A stretch of DNA of 64,000 bases, from positions 1 to 64,000 of the forward strand of contig JAKSLJ010000006.1 of NCBI GenBank assembly GCA_024401275.1, in the 5' to 3' direction. Positions within the stretch are counted from its first letter, which is position 1. Each line of letters starts with the position of its first letter. Source of the DNA: Bacteroidaceae bacterium. Its GTDB lineage: Bacteria > Bacteroidota > Bacteroidia > Bacteroidales > Bacteroidaceae. Below the pieces are notes generated by a model. It worked only from the letters and a program-made list of their open reading frames with translations, was not told the origin of the DNA and did not search any database. This document shows, one piece after another, positions 57,584 to 64,000 of this stretch. A program made the translations under genes and the position numbers.

Positions 57584-57896
57584 CCTTCTTTGTTTTTTGG
57601 GGATTCCTTCTTTAGGCTTTCAATGTGTAATTCCTGAAGTTTTGATCCGTTTTCCTTGGGATTTCAATTCGTTTTCCTTGGAGTCTTGATCCGTTTTACT
57701 TGGGGCTACGATTTGTAATCCTTGGCGGGACGTGTCATTTTCTTATAAGAAAAATAATTTTTTCTTACTAGAAATTGTTTTGTTTCTTATAAGAAAATTT
57801 TTCATTTCTTGTAAGAAAATTAATCGTAATCCTTGGAGAAATGTTTTGTAATCCTTGGAGAAACATTTTGAAACTTTAGGAAATATGTGTTTTCTT
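57584..57896. repeat. 22-bp-period tandem array with phased palindromes
   Basis: CCTTGG-type motifs begin at 57654, 57676, 57698 (ACTTGG), 57720, 57831 and 57853, and CCTTCT at 57584 and 57606, all 22 bp apart within blocks. Between the blocks, four palindromes of the form TTTCTTATAAGAAA begin at 57739, 57761 (imperfect), 57783 and 57805, again exactly 22 bp apart. So about 14 units of 22 bp (two helical turns) cover the region, in at least two unit types. It is noncoding and lies between the divergent macroglobulin and xylan operons. Function is unknown. Confidence 0.8.
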
Positions 57897-58028
57897 TCTG
57901 TGGAAAAAATGGCAGAATAGGGCGGGGGAGTCTTACCTTTTTTACAGTAGAAAAAATAAGGAAAAGACATGTTGTTTGCCGTTAGTGAATGAAAATAAAT
58001 CAAGAAATCATAACTAAAACCTTTTCAA

Positions 58029-58046
58029 ATGATACATTTGTATCAT
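58029..58046. promoter_or_regulatory. Candidate operator of the xylan operon
   Basis: ATGATACATTTGTATCAT, two perfect 8-bp arms around TT, ending 20 bp upstream of the -33 TTG. The position suits an activator or repressor site. No regulator gene is in the window nearby. Confidence 0.5.
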
Positions 58047-58065
58047 ATAAATAATGTTTCCGTGC

Positions 58066-58094
58066 TTGATTATCGCATTTTTTTTGTAAATTTG
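58066..58094 (+). promoter_or_regulatory. Promoter of the xylan-use operon
   Basis: TTG at 58066-58068 and TAAATTTG at 58087-58094, spacer 18 bp, followed by a leader of about 60 nt to the first gene. Confidence 0.75.
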
Positions 58095-58162
58095 CGCAAA
58101 ATTATAATGGACTATTATTTCTTTGTGATTGAAATCTAATCCGAGAAAACAAATAACTTAAT

Positions 58163-59377
58163 ATGATTATGAAAAAACTATGTAGCCTATTTTTGGCATC
58201 ATTTTTGGGCTTTCTTACAGCTAACGCTCAGAACACAAATGCACAGGATATGCAATGGACTGGCACCTGGGCAACAGCTGTTGAATACACAGGACCAAGT
58301 GACATGCCAAAGAAGAGCCTGTCAAATCGTGCTGTTCGTGAGATTATCCATGTGTCAATCGGTGGCGATTTGATGCGTATGCAGTTCAGCAATGTCTTCG
58401 GAAACGAGGCTGTTGAAATCAAGTCCGTTTATATTGCAGACACAAAAGACCTTTACGACATTGATGTAAAGACTGCCAAATATCTTACGTTCAACGGCAA
58501 GCGCAGCGTGAAGATTGAGGCAGGCAAGGACATTTACTCTGACAATATCAAATACAACCTCAAGCCACTTCAGCGCCTTTCAGTTACCATTTCTTACGGA
58601 AACCAAACTCCGGAGCACGCTACATCTCATCGCGGTTCTCGTACAACTTCTTATATCATCGAAGGCGAGGCAAAGCCAAAGTCTGACTTCGGCGTGGAAT
58701 CTGCTGAACGTCTTGACCACTGGTACAACATCGCATCGCTTGATGTCATGGCTCCAAAGGAGACTCCGGTTGTTGTAGCCCTTGGCAATAGCATCACAGA
58801 CGGTCGCGGAACAACTACTAACCTCCAGAACCGCTGGACAGACCGCATGGCTGAAGCTCTCGAAGGCAAGGTGGGAGTCCTCAATCAGGGTATCGGCGGC
58901 AATGCTGTTCTTCGCGGCGGTCTTAGTCAGCCTGCTCTCGTTCGCTTCGATCGCGATGTTCTTGCTCAGACTGCAGCAAAGACCCTCATCATCTACGAAG
59001 GCGTAAACGACATTGGCGGTGCTAGAGAAAACAGCGACAAAGACAACAGTATCGTTAGAGCAAACGAGCTTATCGAGGCTTACAAGACCATGACTGAGAA
59101 GGCTCACGCTGCTGGCATGAAGGTTTATATAGCAACAATCTGTCCTTTCAAGGGCAATGGCTATTACACTTTCTTCCATGAGGCAGCTCGCCAGACTGTT
59201 AACGAATGGATTCGCACTCAGAAGGTTGCTGACGGTGTCATCGATTTTGATGCAGCTGTTAAAGACCCTCAGGACCCTGCAAAGCTCCTGCAGAAGTACA
59301 GCGATGACTGGCTACACCTCAATCCAGCAGGCTATGAACTGATGGGAAAGCTGGCTGCTGAAGCTATAAAGAAGTAA
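58163..59377 (+). CDS. Secreted GDSL/SGNH-family esterase
   Basis: 404 residues; the second Met at 58169 may be the true start of the signal peptide (MKKLCSLFLASFLGFLTANAQ). After a beta-rich N-terminal part (residues 30-190), the SGNH domain has the nucleophile block ALGNSITDG near residue 210, GNAV (Gly/Asn oxyanion), EGVNDIGG and the C-terminal catalytic DDWLHLNPAGYE near 388. The substrate is not fixed; an acyl ester on xylan is likely because a GPH symporter and a GH10 xylanase follow on the same strand. It is the first gene of the operon. Confidence 0.9.
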   Translation: MIMKKLCSLFLASFLGFLTANAQNTNAQDMQWTGTWATAVEYTGPSDMPKKSLSNRAVREIIHVSIGGDLMRMQFSNVFGNEAVEIKSVYIADTKDLYDIDVKTAKYLTFNGKRSVKIEAGKDIYSDNIKYNLKPLQRLSVTISYGNQTPEHATSHRGSRTTSYIIEGEAKPKSDFGVESAERLDHWYNIASLDVMAPKETPVVVALGNSITDGRGTTTNLQNRWTDRMAEALEGKVGVLNQGIGGNAVLRGGLSQPALVRFDRDVLAQTAAKTLIIYEGVNDIGGARENSDKDNSIVRANELIEAYKTMTEKAHAAGMKVYIATICPFKGNGYYTFFHEAARQTVNEWIRTQKVADGVIDFDAAVKDPQDPAKLLQKYSDDWLHLNPAGYELMGKLAAEAIKK

Positions 59378-59443
59378 TCAAGCCCTTCTAGCTCTCCCCT
59401 TAACGCAAAAAGAAAATAATAATATTTAAATACATTAACCATA

Positions 59444-60838
59444 ATGGAAAATTCACAAAACAATGGCTTTTACAAGCTTAGCTGGATGCAGCGCATCGGC
59501 TACGGTTCTGGTGACCTAGCACAGAACCTCATCTTCCAGACAGTGGCTGTTTACATGATGCTGTACATGACAACAGTATTGAAAATCAGCCCTGAATTTG
59601 TCGGCACACTTATCCTCGTGGTACGACTCCTCGACTGTATTTGGTCACCTGTGGTTGGCCGCTACATCGACAACAACAATCCTAAGTTCGGAAAATACCG
59701 CTCTTACCTCCTCTATGGTGGTATTCCTTTGACAATTGCGGCATGCTTGCTCATGCTTCCTCAGGTGGCTGCGTGGTCAGAAGGTGCCAAGATGGGTTAT
59801 GCTGTAGTAAGCTATGGTTTATTAAGCATGATCTACTCCGTGGTAAACATCCCGTACGGCTCTATCATGGCAAGTATGACTCGTGACAACGACGAGGTTC
59901 TCAAGCTTACTTCCACTCGTATGGTATGCGCCAACATCGGTCAGATCATTGTTCAGGCAGGTTTCCCAATCGGCTTGGCTGTTTTTGCCGGCGCAAGCAT
60001 CAACTGGGATCAGGCATTGTTCATGGCTATCGGTACTATCCCGGCGTTCATAATCCTTCCATCGCTTCCATTCCTTAAGAGCAAATTGGGTAAGAAAGGG
60101 CTTTACTACACACTTCTTGCCATTGGTTTCATTGGTTTTGCTATCCTTTATATCGTTCCTAACGTATCAAATGTGGCAGAATGTAAGACTTTGGTACAGA
60201 CAGCCAAGGTGATGACTGGTGTCGGCTTGCTCGTAGGTTCACTCATGTGGGCGCTCGTTCCTGAAGTTATTACTGAGGCTGAGTATCGTACTGGCAATCG
60301 TCCTGCTGCTACAGTAAACGCTCTGGCTGGTGTTGCCTTCAAGGCAGGTTTCTCTATCGCTGGATGGATTACTCCGCTTGTAATGGGTATGATTGGTTTT
60401 GACCTCTCAAGCGAGTCTTCTGCACTCGAGACCGACCCATACGCTTGGTTCTCGGTAACATCGCTGTTTGCTATTGTAGGTCTTGGTCTTCTGTTCTATT
60501 GTTTCAAGAGCTGCAAGGAGAATATTGCCACCACTCCAGAGAAGCCTGTTACCTACGGCGAGATGTTTGCCGAGTTCAAGGCAAACAAGTGCTTGCAGTT
60601 GATGATTGGAATCTTCATTGTCGTATTCCTCGCATCATTCATCAGCGGTCCTGTAAACGCTTACTACATGAATCTGGCAGATTATTCTGCAACAGTTCAG
60701 AACGCTATCCTTTGGTTCACAACAATCATTCCTGCTATCCTTCTCATCGTTGTAGGTTTCCTCATCTACAAGTATCCACTCACTGACGAGAAGCTTGACG
60801 AAATGAACCGTGAGATTGAAGCTCGTAACAAGAAATAA
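59444..60838 (+). CDS. GPH-family sugar:cation symporter
   Basis: 464 residues with twelve predicted membrane helices. The opening RIGYGSGDLAQNLIFQTVAVYMMLYM and the loop with LLDCIWSPVVGRYID are typical of glycoside-pentoside-hexuronide:cation symporters (XynB/XylP/MelB-like). Position between a GDSL esterase and a GH10 xylanase suggests it imports xylose, xylooligosaccharides or similar. The last helices end near residue 445 with a basic cytoplasmic tail. It begins 66 bp after the esterase gene. Confidence 0.92.
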   Translation: MENSQNNGFYKLSWMQRIGYGSGDLAQNLIFQTVAVYMMLYMTTVLKISPEFVGTLILVVRLLDCIWSPVVGRYIDNNNPKFGKYRSYLLYGGIPLTIAACLLMLPQVAAWSEGAKMGYAVVSYGLLSMIYSVVNIPYGSIMASMTRDNDEVLKLTSTRMVCANIGQIIVQAGFPIGLAVFAGASINWDQALFMAIGTIPAFIILPSLPFLKSKLGKKGLYYTLLAIGFIGFAILYIVPNVSNVAECKTLVQTAKVMTGVGLLVGSLMWALVPEVITEAEYRTGNRPAATVNALAGVAFKAGFSIAGWITPLVMGMIGFDLSSESSALETDPYAWFSVTSLFAIVGLGLLFYCFKSCKENIATTPEKPVTYGEMFAEFKANKCLQLMIGIFIVVFLASFISGPVNAYYMNLADYSATVQNAILWFTTIIPAILLIVVGFLIYKYPLTDEKLDEMNREIEARNKK

Positions 60839-60845
60839 GATTATT

Positions 60846-60868
60846 CCCTCCCATTTTTGGGAGGGTTT
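60846..60868 (+). terminator. Attenuator-like hairpin ahead of the xylanase gene
   Basis: CCCTCCCA (60846-60853) pairs with TGGGAGGG (60858-60865), loop TTTT, then TTTAT. It may be a weak terminator that lowers xylanase output relative to the symporter, or a further C-rich palindrome. Confidence 0.6.
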
Positions 60869-60883
60869 ATAACCATAACGAAC

Positions 60884-62017
60884 ATGAAAAAGATACTTTT
60901 ATCAGCAGCGTTGCTCTGCTCTCTTGGCGTAAGTGCACAGAAGAACATGCAGCTTCGTCAGCTTATTCCTGCAGAGAACATCCTTATCGGTGCTACTGTC
61001 AACCAGTGGGTTGTGGCTGCTGATCTCGGACTTTCTGAGCATCAGATAGACGACCCAAGCTACAAACTTGTGGGAAATCGCGAGCAGATGAAGGTTGAGA
61101 TGAGTGTGGTGCCAAATGAGTTCAACTGTGTGACAGCGGAAAACTGCATGAAGTCTGAGGTCATTTCTCCTAAGAAAGGCATCTTTGACTTCGTACTCGC
61201 AGACCAGTTCGTAGAGTATGCTCAGAAGCACAACCTCACAATCATTGCCCACGCTCCTATTTGGCACTCTCAGTGTGCTCGCTGGCTTTGCCACAACGAA
61301 GACGGAAGTCTCGTTAGCAAGGAGCAGCTCAAGGCTAACATGCGCTTGTACATCAACACAGTCTATGGTCATTTCCGTGGAAAGATCAAGGGCTACGATG
61401 TTGTAAACGAGGCTATCGAAGACGATGGCTCTTACCGCAAGAGCGACTTCTACAAGATCATGGGTGAGGAGTTCATTGACTGGGCATTCCAGTGCGCTCA
61501 GGAAGCTGATCCTAACACAGAGCTTTATTATAACGACTATTCAATGTCAGCTCCTGGCAAACGTGCCACTGTTGTAAAGATGGTTCAGCGTCTCAAGAGC
61601 AAGGGCATCCGTATTGATGCTGTTGGTTTGCAGACACATATCGGCATGGACTTCCCTGATTTTAAGGAATATGAGAAGTCTATCACTGAGTTTATCAACG
61701 CTGGTGTTGATGTTCAGCTTACAGAGACTGACATGTCTATTCTGCCAAACCCTTACACAGGTGCTGATGTTTCAACACGTTTCCAATACACTCCAGAGAA
61801 AGACCCTTACAAGAACGGCATCAATGCTAAGCAGTTGAAGCCTTGGCAAGACCGCTTCAAGGAACTTTTTGCCATCATCAACAAGCATTCCGCTCATGTA
61901 AAGCGCGTTACTTTCTGGGGCATTACAGACGCTTCTTCTTGGAAGAACGACTTCCCAATCCCTGGTCGTACGGACTATCCTCTTCCATTCGATCGCGAAG
62001 GAAAGTTCAAGTTCTAA
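60884..62017 (+). CDS. Secreted GH10 endo-1,4-beta-xylanase
   Basis: 377 residues from the ATG at 60884, where the signal peptide MKKILLSAALLCSLGVSAQ begins. The (beta/alpha)8 GH10 features are all visible: ENCMKSEVISPKKGIFDF, HAPIWHSQ, acid/base Glu near 176 in DVVNEAIED, and nucleophile Glu near 281 in TETDMSI, then VTFWGITDASSW. No carbohydrate-binding module is present. It should cut xylan in the periplasm or on the surface and feed the symporter upstream. It ends at a strong terminator. Confidence 0.97.
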   Translation: MKKILLSAALLCSLGVSAQKNMQLRQLIPAENILIGATVNQWVVAADLGLSEHQIDDPSYKLVGNREQMKVEMSVVPNEFNCVTAENCMKSEVISPKKGIFDFVLADQFVEYAQKHNLTIIAHAPIWHSQCARWLCHNEDGSLVSKEQLKANMRLYINTVYGHFRGKIKGYDVVNEAIEDDGSYRKSDFYKIMGEEFIDWAFQCAQEADPNTELYYNDYSMSAPGKRATVVKMVQRLKSKGIRIDAVGLQTHIGMDFPDFKEYEKSITEFINAGVDVQLTETDMSILPNPYTGADVSTRFQYTPEKDPYKNGINAKQLKPWQDRFKELFAIINKHSAHVKRVTFWGITDASSWKNDFPIPGRTDYPLPFDREGKFKF

Positions 62018-62034
62018 TAGTATAAAGGTAAGAA

Positions 62035-62066
62035 AAAGGCTCGTGTCAGATTGAACACGAGCCTTT
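62035..62066 (+). terminator. Bidirectional terminator after the xylanase gene
   Basis: A 12-bp perfect stem, AAAGGCTCGTGT (62035-62046) with ACACGAGCCTTT (62055-62066), loop CAGATTGA. It also stops the convergent transferase gene. Confidence 0.88.
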
Positions 62067-62078
62067 GTTGTTTCATAT

Positions 62079-63131
62079 CTATTTCTTTATCCTTCCGAAA
62101 GTCTTTATGCTGGTGTATTTGCGCCAGAGATTGACTTTACGGTATTCTGGTACGCCGTGACGACGGATGAAGTCGCGAGCTCCTTCAAGCATACGATGGG
62201 CAACTTTTCCGTCGGTGTAAGGGTCGTAGTTGCGTATAATCCATTGTCGCTTCTCAAGGGCAGGATCGTCAGTGATGGCGGCACGATAGGCTGCCGGAAT
62301 CTCCTCCGGCGTGTCGCAGTTCTGCCAATAGAGGTCTTTTGCTACGGCACGAAGGGTGATGACAGGCTTGTCGAGAAGGAGGAATTCGTATATTGTTGAT
62401 GATGTGTCGGAAATCATAGCGTCTGCCATCAGCATGTACTTGGTGACGGTGAAATCGTCAATGAAGAGAATGTCCTTCTCTTCGGCAGCAAGCTGTCGGT
62501 AGTTTTCTATGTGATGCTGCGGCGTCAGCGGATGGAATTTCATTATGACGAGAGTGTCCTTGTTCAGTCGCACGAGTGAGCGCAAAGCCTCCTTCATGTC
62601 GCCGAGTGAAGTGAGCGATGGTGAGAATGTCGGAGCATAGAGGACAATGCGTTCCTTGCCATGCTCGTCAAGGAGCTTTTGGCGCATATCGTCATAGTCA
62701 TGACGATGGCGCGCTATCCAGTCCTGTCGTGGCCAACCTGTCTCAAGAACCTCAAAGTCGCCATACTTCTGAGAGAGTTTTTTGAACGGTCCTGTGAAGA
62801 ATGGTCCTTGAGTGAAGTAAGTGTCAAAGTAGCGACGGATTACCCAGTGGTCTTTCTTCTCTGCGGCATAGCCATGGAAAACTTGAATCTTAACTCCTGA
62901 GAGGTAGTAAGGCACGATGTTTCCCGGCACGAAGACTGCTTCTGGATGATAGTCGTAGCACTCCTGAATAGAATACGTGTATCGCACCTCGTCCTTGTAA
63001 GGGAAGTCTGTTATCTTGCGTTGGTCGATGAACCAGAGTATGTCGTTGTCGCCTTCAAGAACGGCTTCGTCATGGATGGGACGGAGAATGTCTATGGCGT
63101 ATTTGTTTTCGCAGAAGAGAAGGATTTTCAT
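62079..63131 (-). CDS. CDP-glycerol glycerophosphotransferase family protein
   Basis: 350 residues from the ATG at 63131 (MKILLFCENKYAID); upstream in-frame codons to 63233 overlap the next gene and are not supported. The GT-B-like fold has HGYAAEKKDHW near residue 88, LETGWPRQDW near 132, APTFSPSLTS near 166, FHPLTPQHH and the C-terminal ISDTSSTIYEFLLLDKPVITL near 237-257, a nucleotide-alcohol phosphotransferase signature. It adds glycerol- or ribitol-phosphate-like units to a surface polymer; in Gram-negatives such genes belong to capsule or LPS loci. It lies 59 bp downstream of the hydrolase gene on the same strand. Confidence 0.85.
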   Translation of the reverse strand: MKILLFCENKYAIDILRPIHDEAVLEGDNDILWFIDQRKITDFPYKDEVRYTYSIQECYDYHPEAVFVPGNIVPYYLSGVKIQVFHGYAAEKKDHWVIRRYFDTYFTQGPFFTGPFKKLSQKYGDFEVLETGWPRQDWIARHRHDYDDMRQKLLDEHGKERIVLYAPTFSPSLTSLGDMKEALRSLVRLNKDTLVIMKFHPLTPQHHIENYRQLAAEEKDILFIDDFTVTKYMLMADAMISDTSSTIYEFLLLDKPVITLRAVAKDLYWQNCDTPEEIPAAYRAAITDDPALEKRQWIIRNYDPYTDGKVAHRMLEGARDFIRRHGVPEYRKVNLWRKYTSIKTFGRIKK

Positions 63132-63190
63132 AATGCGCAATTCGTTTTTTGGTTTTTCTGTTGCAAAGTTAATGTTTTTTTCTTCAAAAA

Positions 63191-64000
63191 TTATCCCAAC
63201 CTCTCGAAGAAGGTGCAGATGTCTTCCCAGCACTTGAATGTATCGCTGCCAAACTGGATGTTTGTGCCCATGAAATCCGGCTCTTCCTGGCGCGTGATGT
63301 AGAAATCACCGAGGAGCAGCTGCGGCTTGTTGGTGAAGATTATGGAGTCGTGTGCCGGTGCGGAAAGGTACTTTTCCACCCACGTCTGCACATTATTTAT
63401 ATATGTATGGTCGTTGGTAGGTGCGTCTGCCACGATGTAAACCGTATATTTCTCGATAAGCTGGTAGTAGGCAATGCGCAGTGAAGAAGCTGCCTGCATG
63501 TATTGGTCGTGAAGGCAATCGAAATGGATGAAGAGCGGTGGCAGTTCAATGCCTTGCTGCTTATTGCGAATCTTGCGGATGAGCGGCAGTAGGTAGTTGT
63601 GGACGGCATGATCCGTAAGACGATGCTCACCGTGGAAATGGATGGCGTTAGGATAATGCTCGCGGAAGAGGTCGAAGGTGTGGACGATAGGGTCCTCATC
63701 GCCGAAAAGACCGTAAACCCTGCCACGCTCTTCGTCGGTGATGTCCTGGAAACAGAGCTGCGTGATGGCTGCGTATTCCTTCACCATAGCCTTCGTGATG
63801 ATGAACTCCTGTACGCCATCGGCACGAGGATTCTGGAAAGTCAGCTTGCCGATCATGCCGTGGGAAGACATCGTATCGCCCATCTGGAAAGCAGGATTGA
63901 CGAGAATGCGATCGAAGCCCTTGAGCTGTTCGGTGTACATGCCGCCCATGGAAGTGCCGACGATGATGTCAGGCTGCTCTTCCTCCGCCATCTGCTTGAG
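63191..64000 (-). CDS. YqiA-like alpha/beta hydrolase fused to a HAD-like domain, 5'-partial
   Basis: At least 269 residues; the frame is open to the window edge, and the nucleophile elbow GTSMGG, normally 60-70 residues into a YqiA/YcfP-type esterase, is only about 15 residues in, so the start is cut off. The hydrolase part runs to LPLIRKIRN with Asp in FGDEDPIVH and His in HFHGEHRLTDH. A second domain of 115 residues (PPLFIHFDCLHD; VYIVADAPTNDH; IFTNKPQLLLGDFYI) reads like a HAD/5'-nucleotidase-type fold with FDxLH in place of the usual DxD. Fusion of the two is unusual. Confidence 0.75.
   Translation of the reverse strand, partial: LKQMAEEEQPDIIVGTSMGGMYTEQLKGFDRILVNPAFQMGDTMSSHGMIGKLTFQNPRADGVQEFIITKAMVKEYAAITQLCFQDITDEERGRVYGLFGDEDPIVHTFDLFREHYPNAIHFHGEHRLTDHAVHNYLLPLIRKIRNKQQGIELPPLFIHFDCLHDQYMQAASSLRIAYYQLIEKYTVYIVADAPTNDHTYINNVQTWVEKYLSAPAHDSIIFTNKPQLLLGDFYITRQEEPDFMGTNIQFGSDTFKCWEDICTFFERLG

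Noticed and set aside
57584..57896. A CRISPR array
   Set aside because: The 22-bp units touch one another with no unique spacers, units differ from each other, and no cas gene is in the window.
57743..58003. An 86-residue minus-strand coding region
   Set aside because: It runs through the 22-bp array and the operator/promoter region, is Lys/Phe-rich from A/T sequence and has no recognisable motif.

Overview
The window looks like chromosomal DNA of a member of the Bacteroidales, most likely a Prevotella-type (Prevotellaceae) gut, rumen or oral bacterium. This is an inference from four things: Bacteroidetes promoters (-7 box TAnnTTTG, sometimes with a TTG about 20 bp upstream), a type IX secretion (T9SS) core locus with matching C-terminal sorting domains on four cargo proteins, a serine palmitoyltransferase of the Bacteroidetes type, and repeat-rich intergenic gaps. 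No rRNA, tRNA, transposase, prophage or CRISPR array was seen.

Layout. 0-1 kb: a rod-shaped structured-RNA candidate and a pair of small DUF3791-type genes bracketed by a 19-bp direct repeat. 1.2-4.4 kb: cobalamin adenosyltransferase and the kduD-kduI pair for unsaturated uronate catabolism. 4.6-11 kb: the T9SS core (PorP-like, GldK, GldL, GldM, GldN, PorT-like barrel). 11-14.5 kb: CorA, a few small proteins, an orphan DUF6922 gene, DUF805, and a Panacea-type toxin-antitoxin operon with an unrecognised partner and a truncated HigA-like third gene. 14.7-22.2 kb: a tightly spaced minus-strand run, argB - GH43 arabinanase - P1 peptidase - C1 aminopeptidase - phytase-like esterase - S9 peptidase. 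22.4-27.1 kb: ComM-type ATPase, DUF4153 membrane protein, Vsr nuclease, phosphoesterase. 27.3-31.6 kb: an ECF sigma factor, a probable anti-sigma factor and a secreted protein, then a dicarboxylate symporter.

31.9-42.9 kb: four large secreted proteins with T9SS sorting tails in one apparent operon. 43.2-51.5 kb: threonine synthase, serine palmitoyltransferase divergent from a lipid kinase with an 11-residue repeat tail, an ExbB without ExbD, IspH, MeaB and a DUF1573 protein. 51.5-57.4 kb: a giant alpha-2-macroglobulin with an inserted SusC-like N-terminal module. 57.4-62 kb: a 22-bp-period tandem array, then a xylan-use operon (GDSL esterase, GPH symporter, GH10 xylanase) with its own promoter and a candidate palindromic operator. 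62-64 kb: a CDP-glycerol-type transferase and a hydrolase/HAD-like gene cut by the window edge.

Two themes cut across the genes. First, a C-rich palindromic element (hairpin arms CCCC/GGGG) recurs at about ten sites; it sits in frame inside vsr, thrC and the signal peptide of the DUF1573 gene, and supplies the stop codon of the macroglobulin gene. Second, stuttering short repeats fill many gaps between genes and have twice been absorbed into coding sequence (a T9SS cargo tail and the IspH C-terminus). The protein set fits a saccharolytic anaerobe that degrades xylan, arabinan and uronate polymers and exports surface proteins by T9SS.
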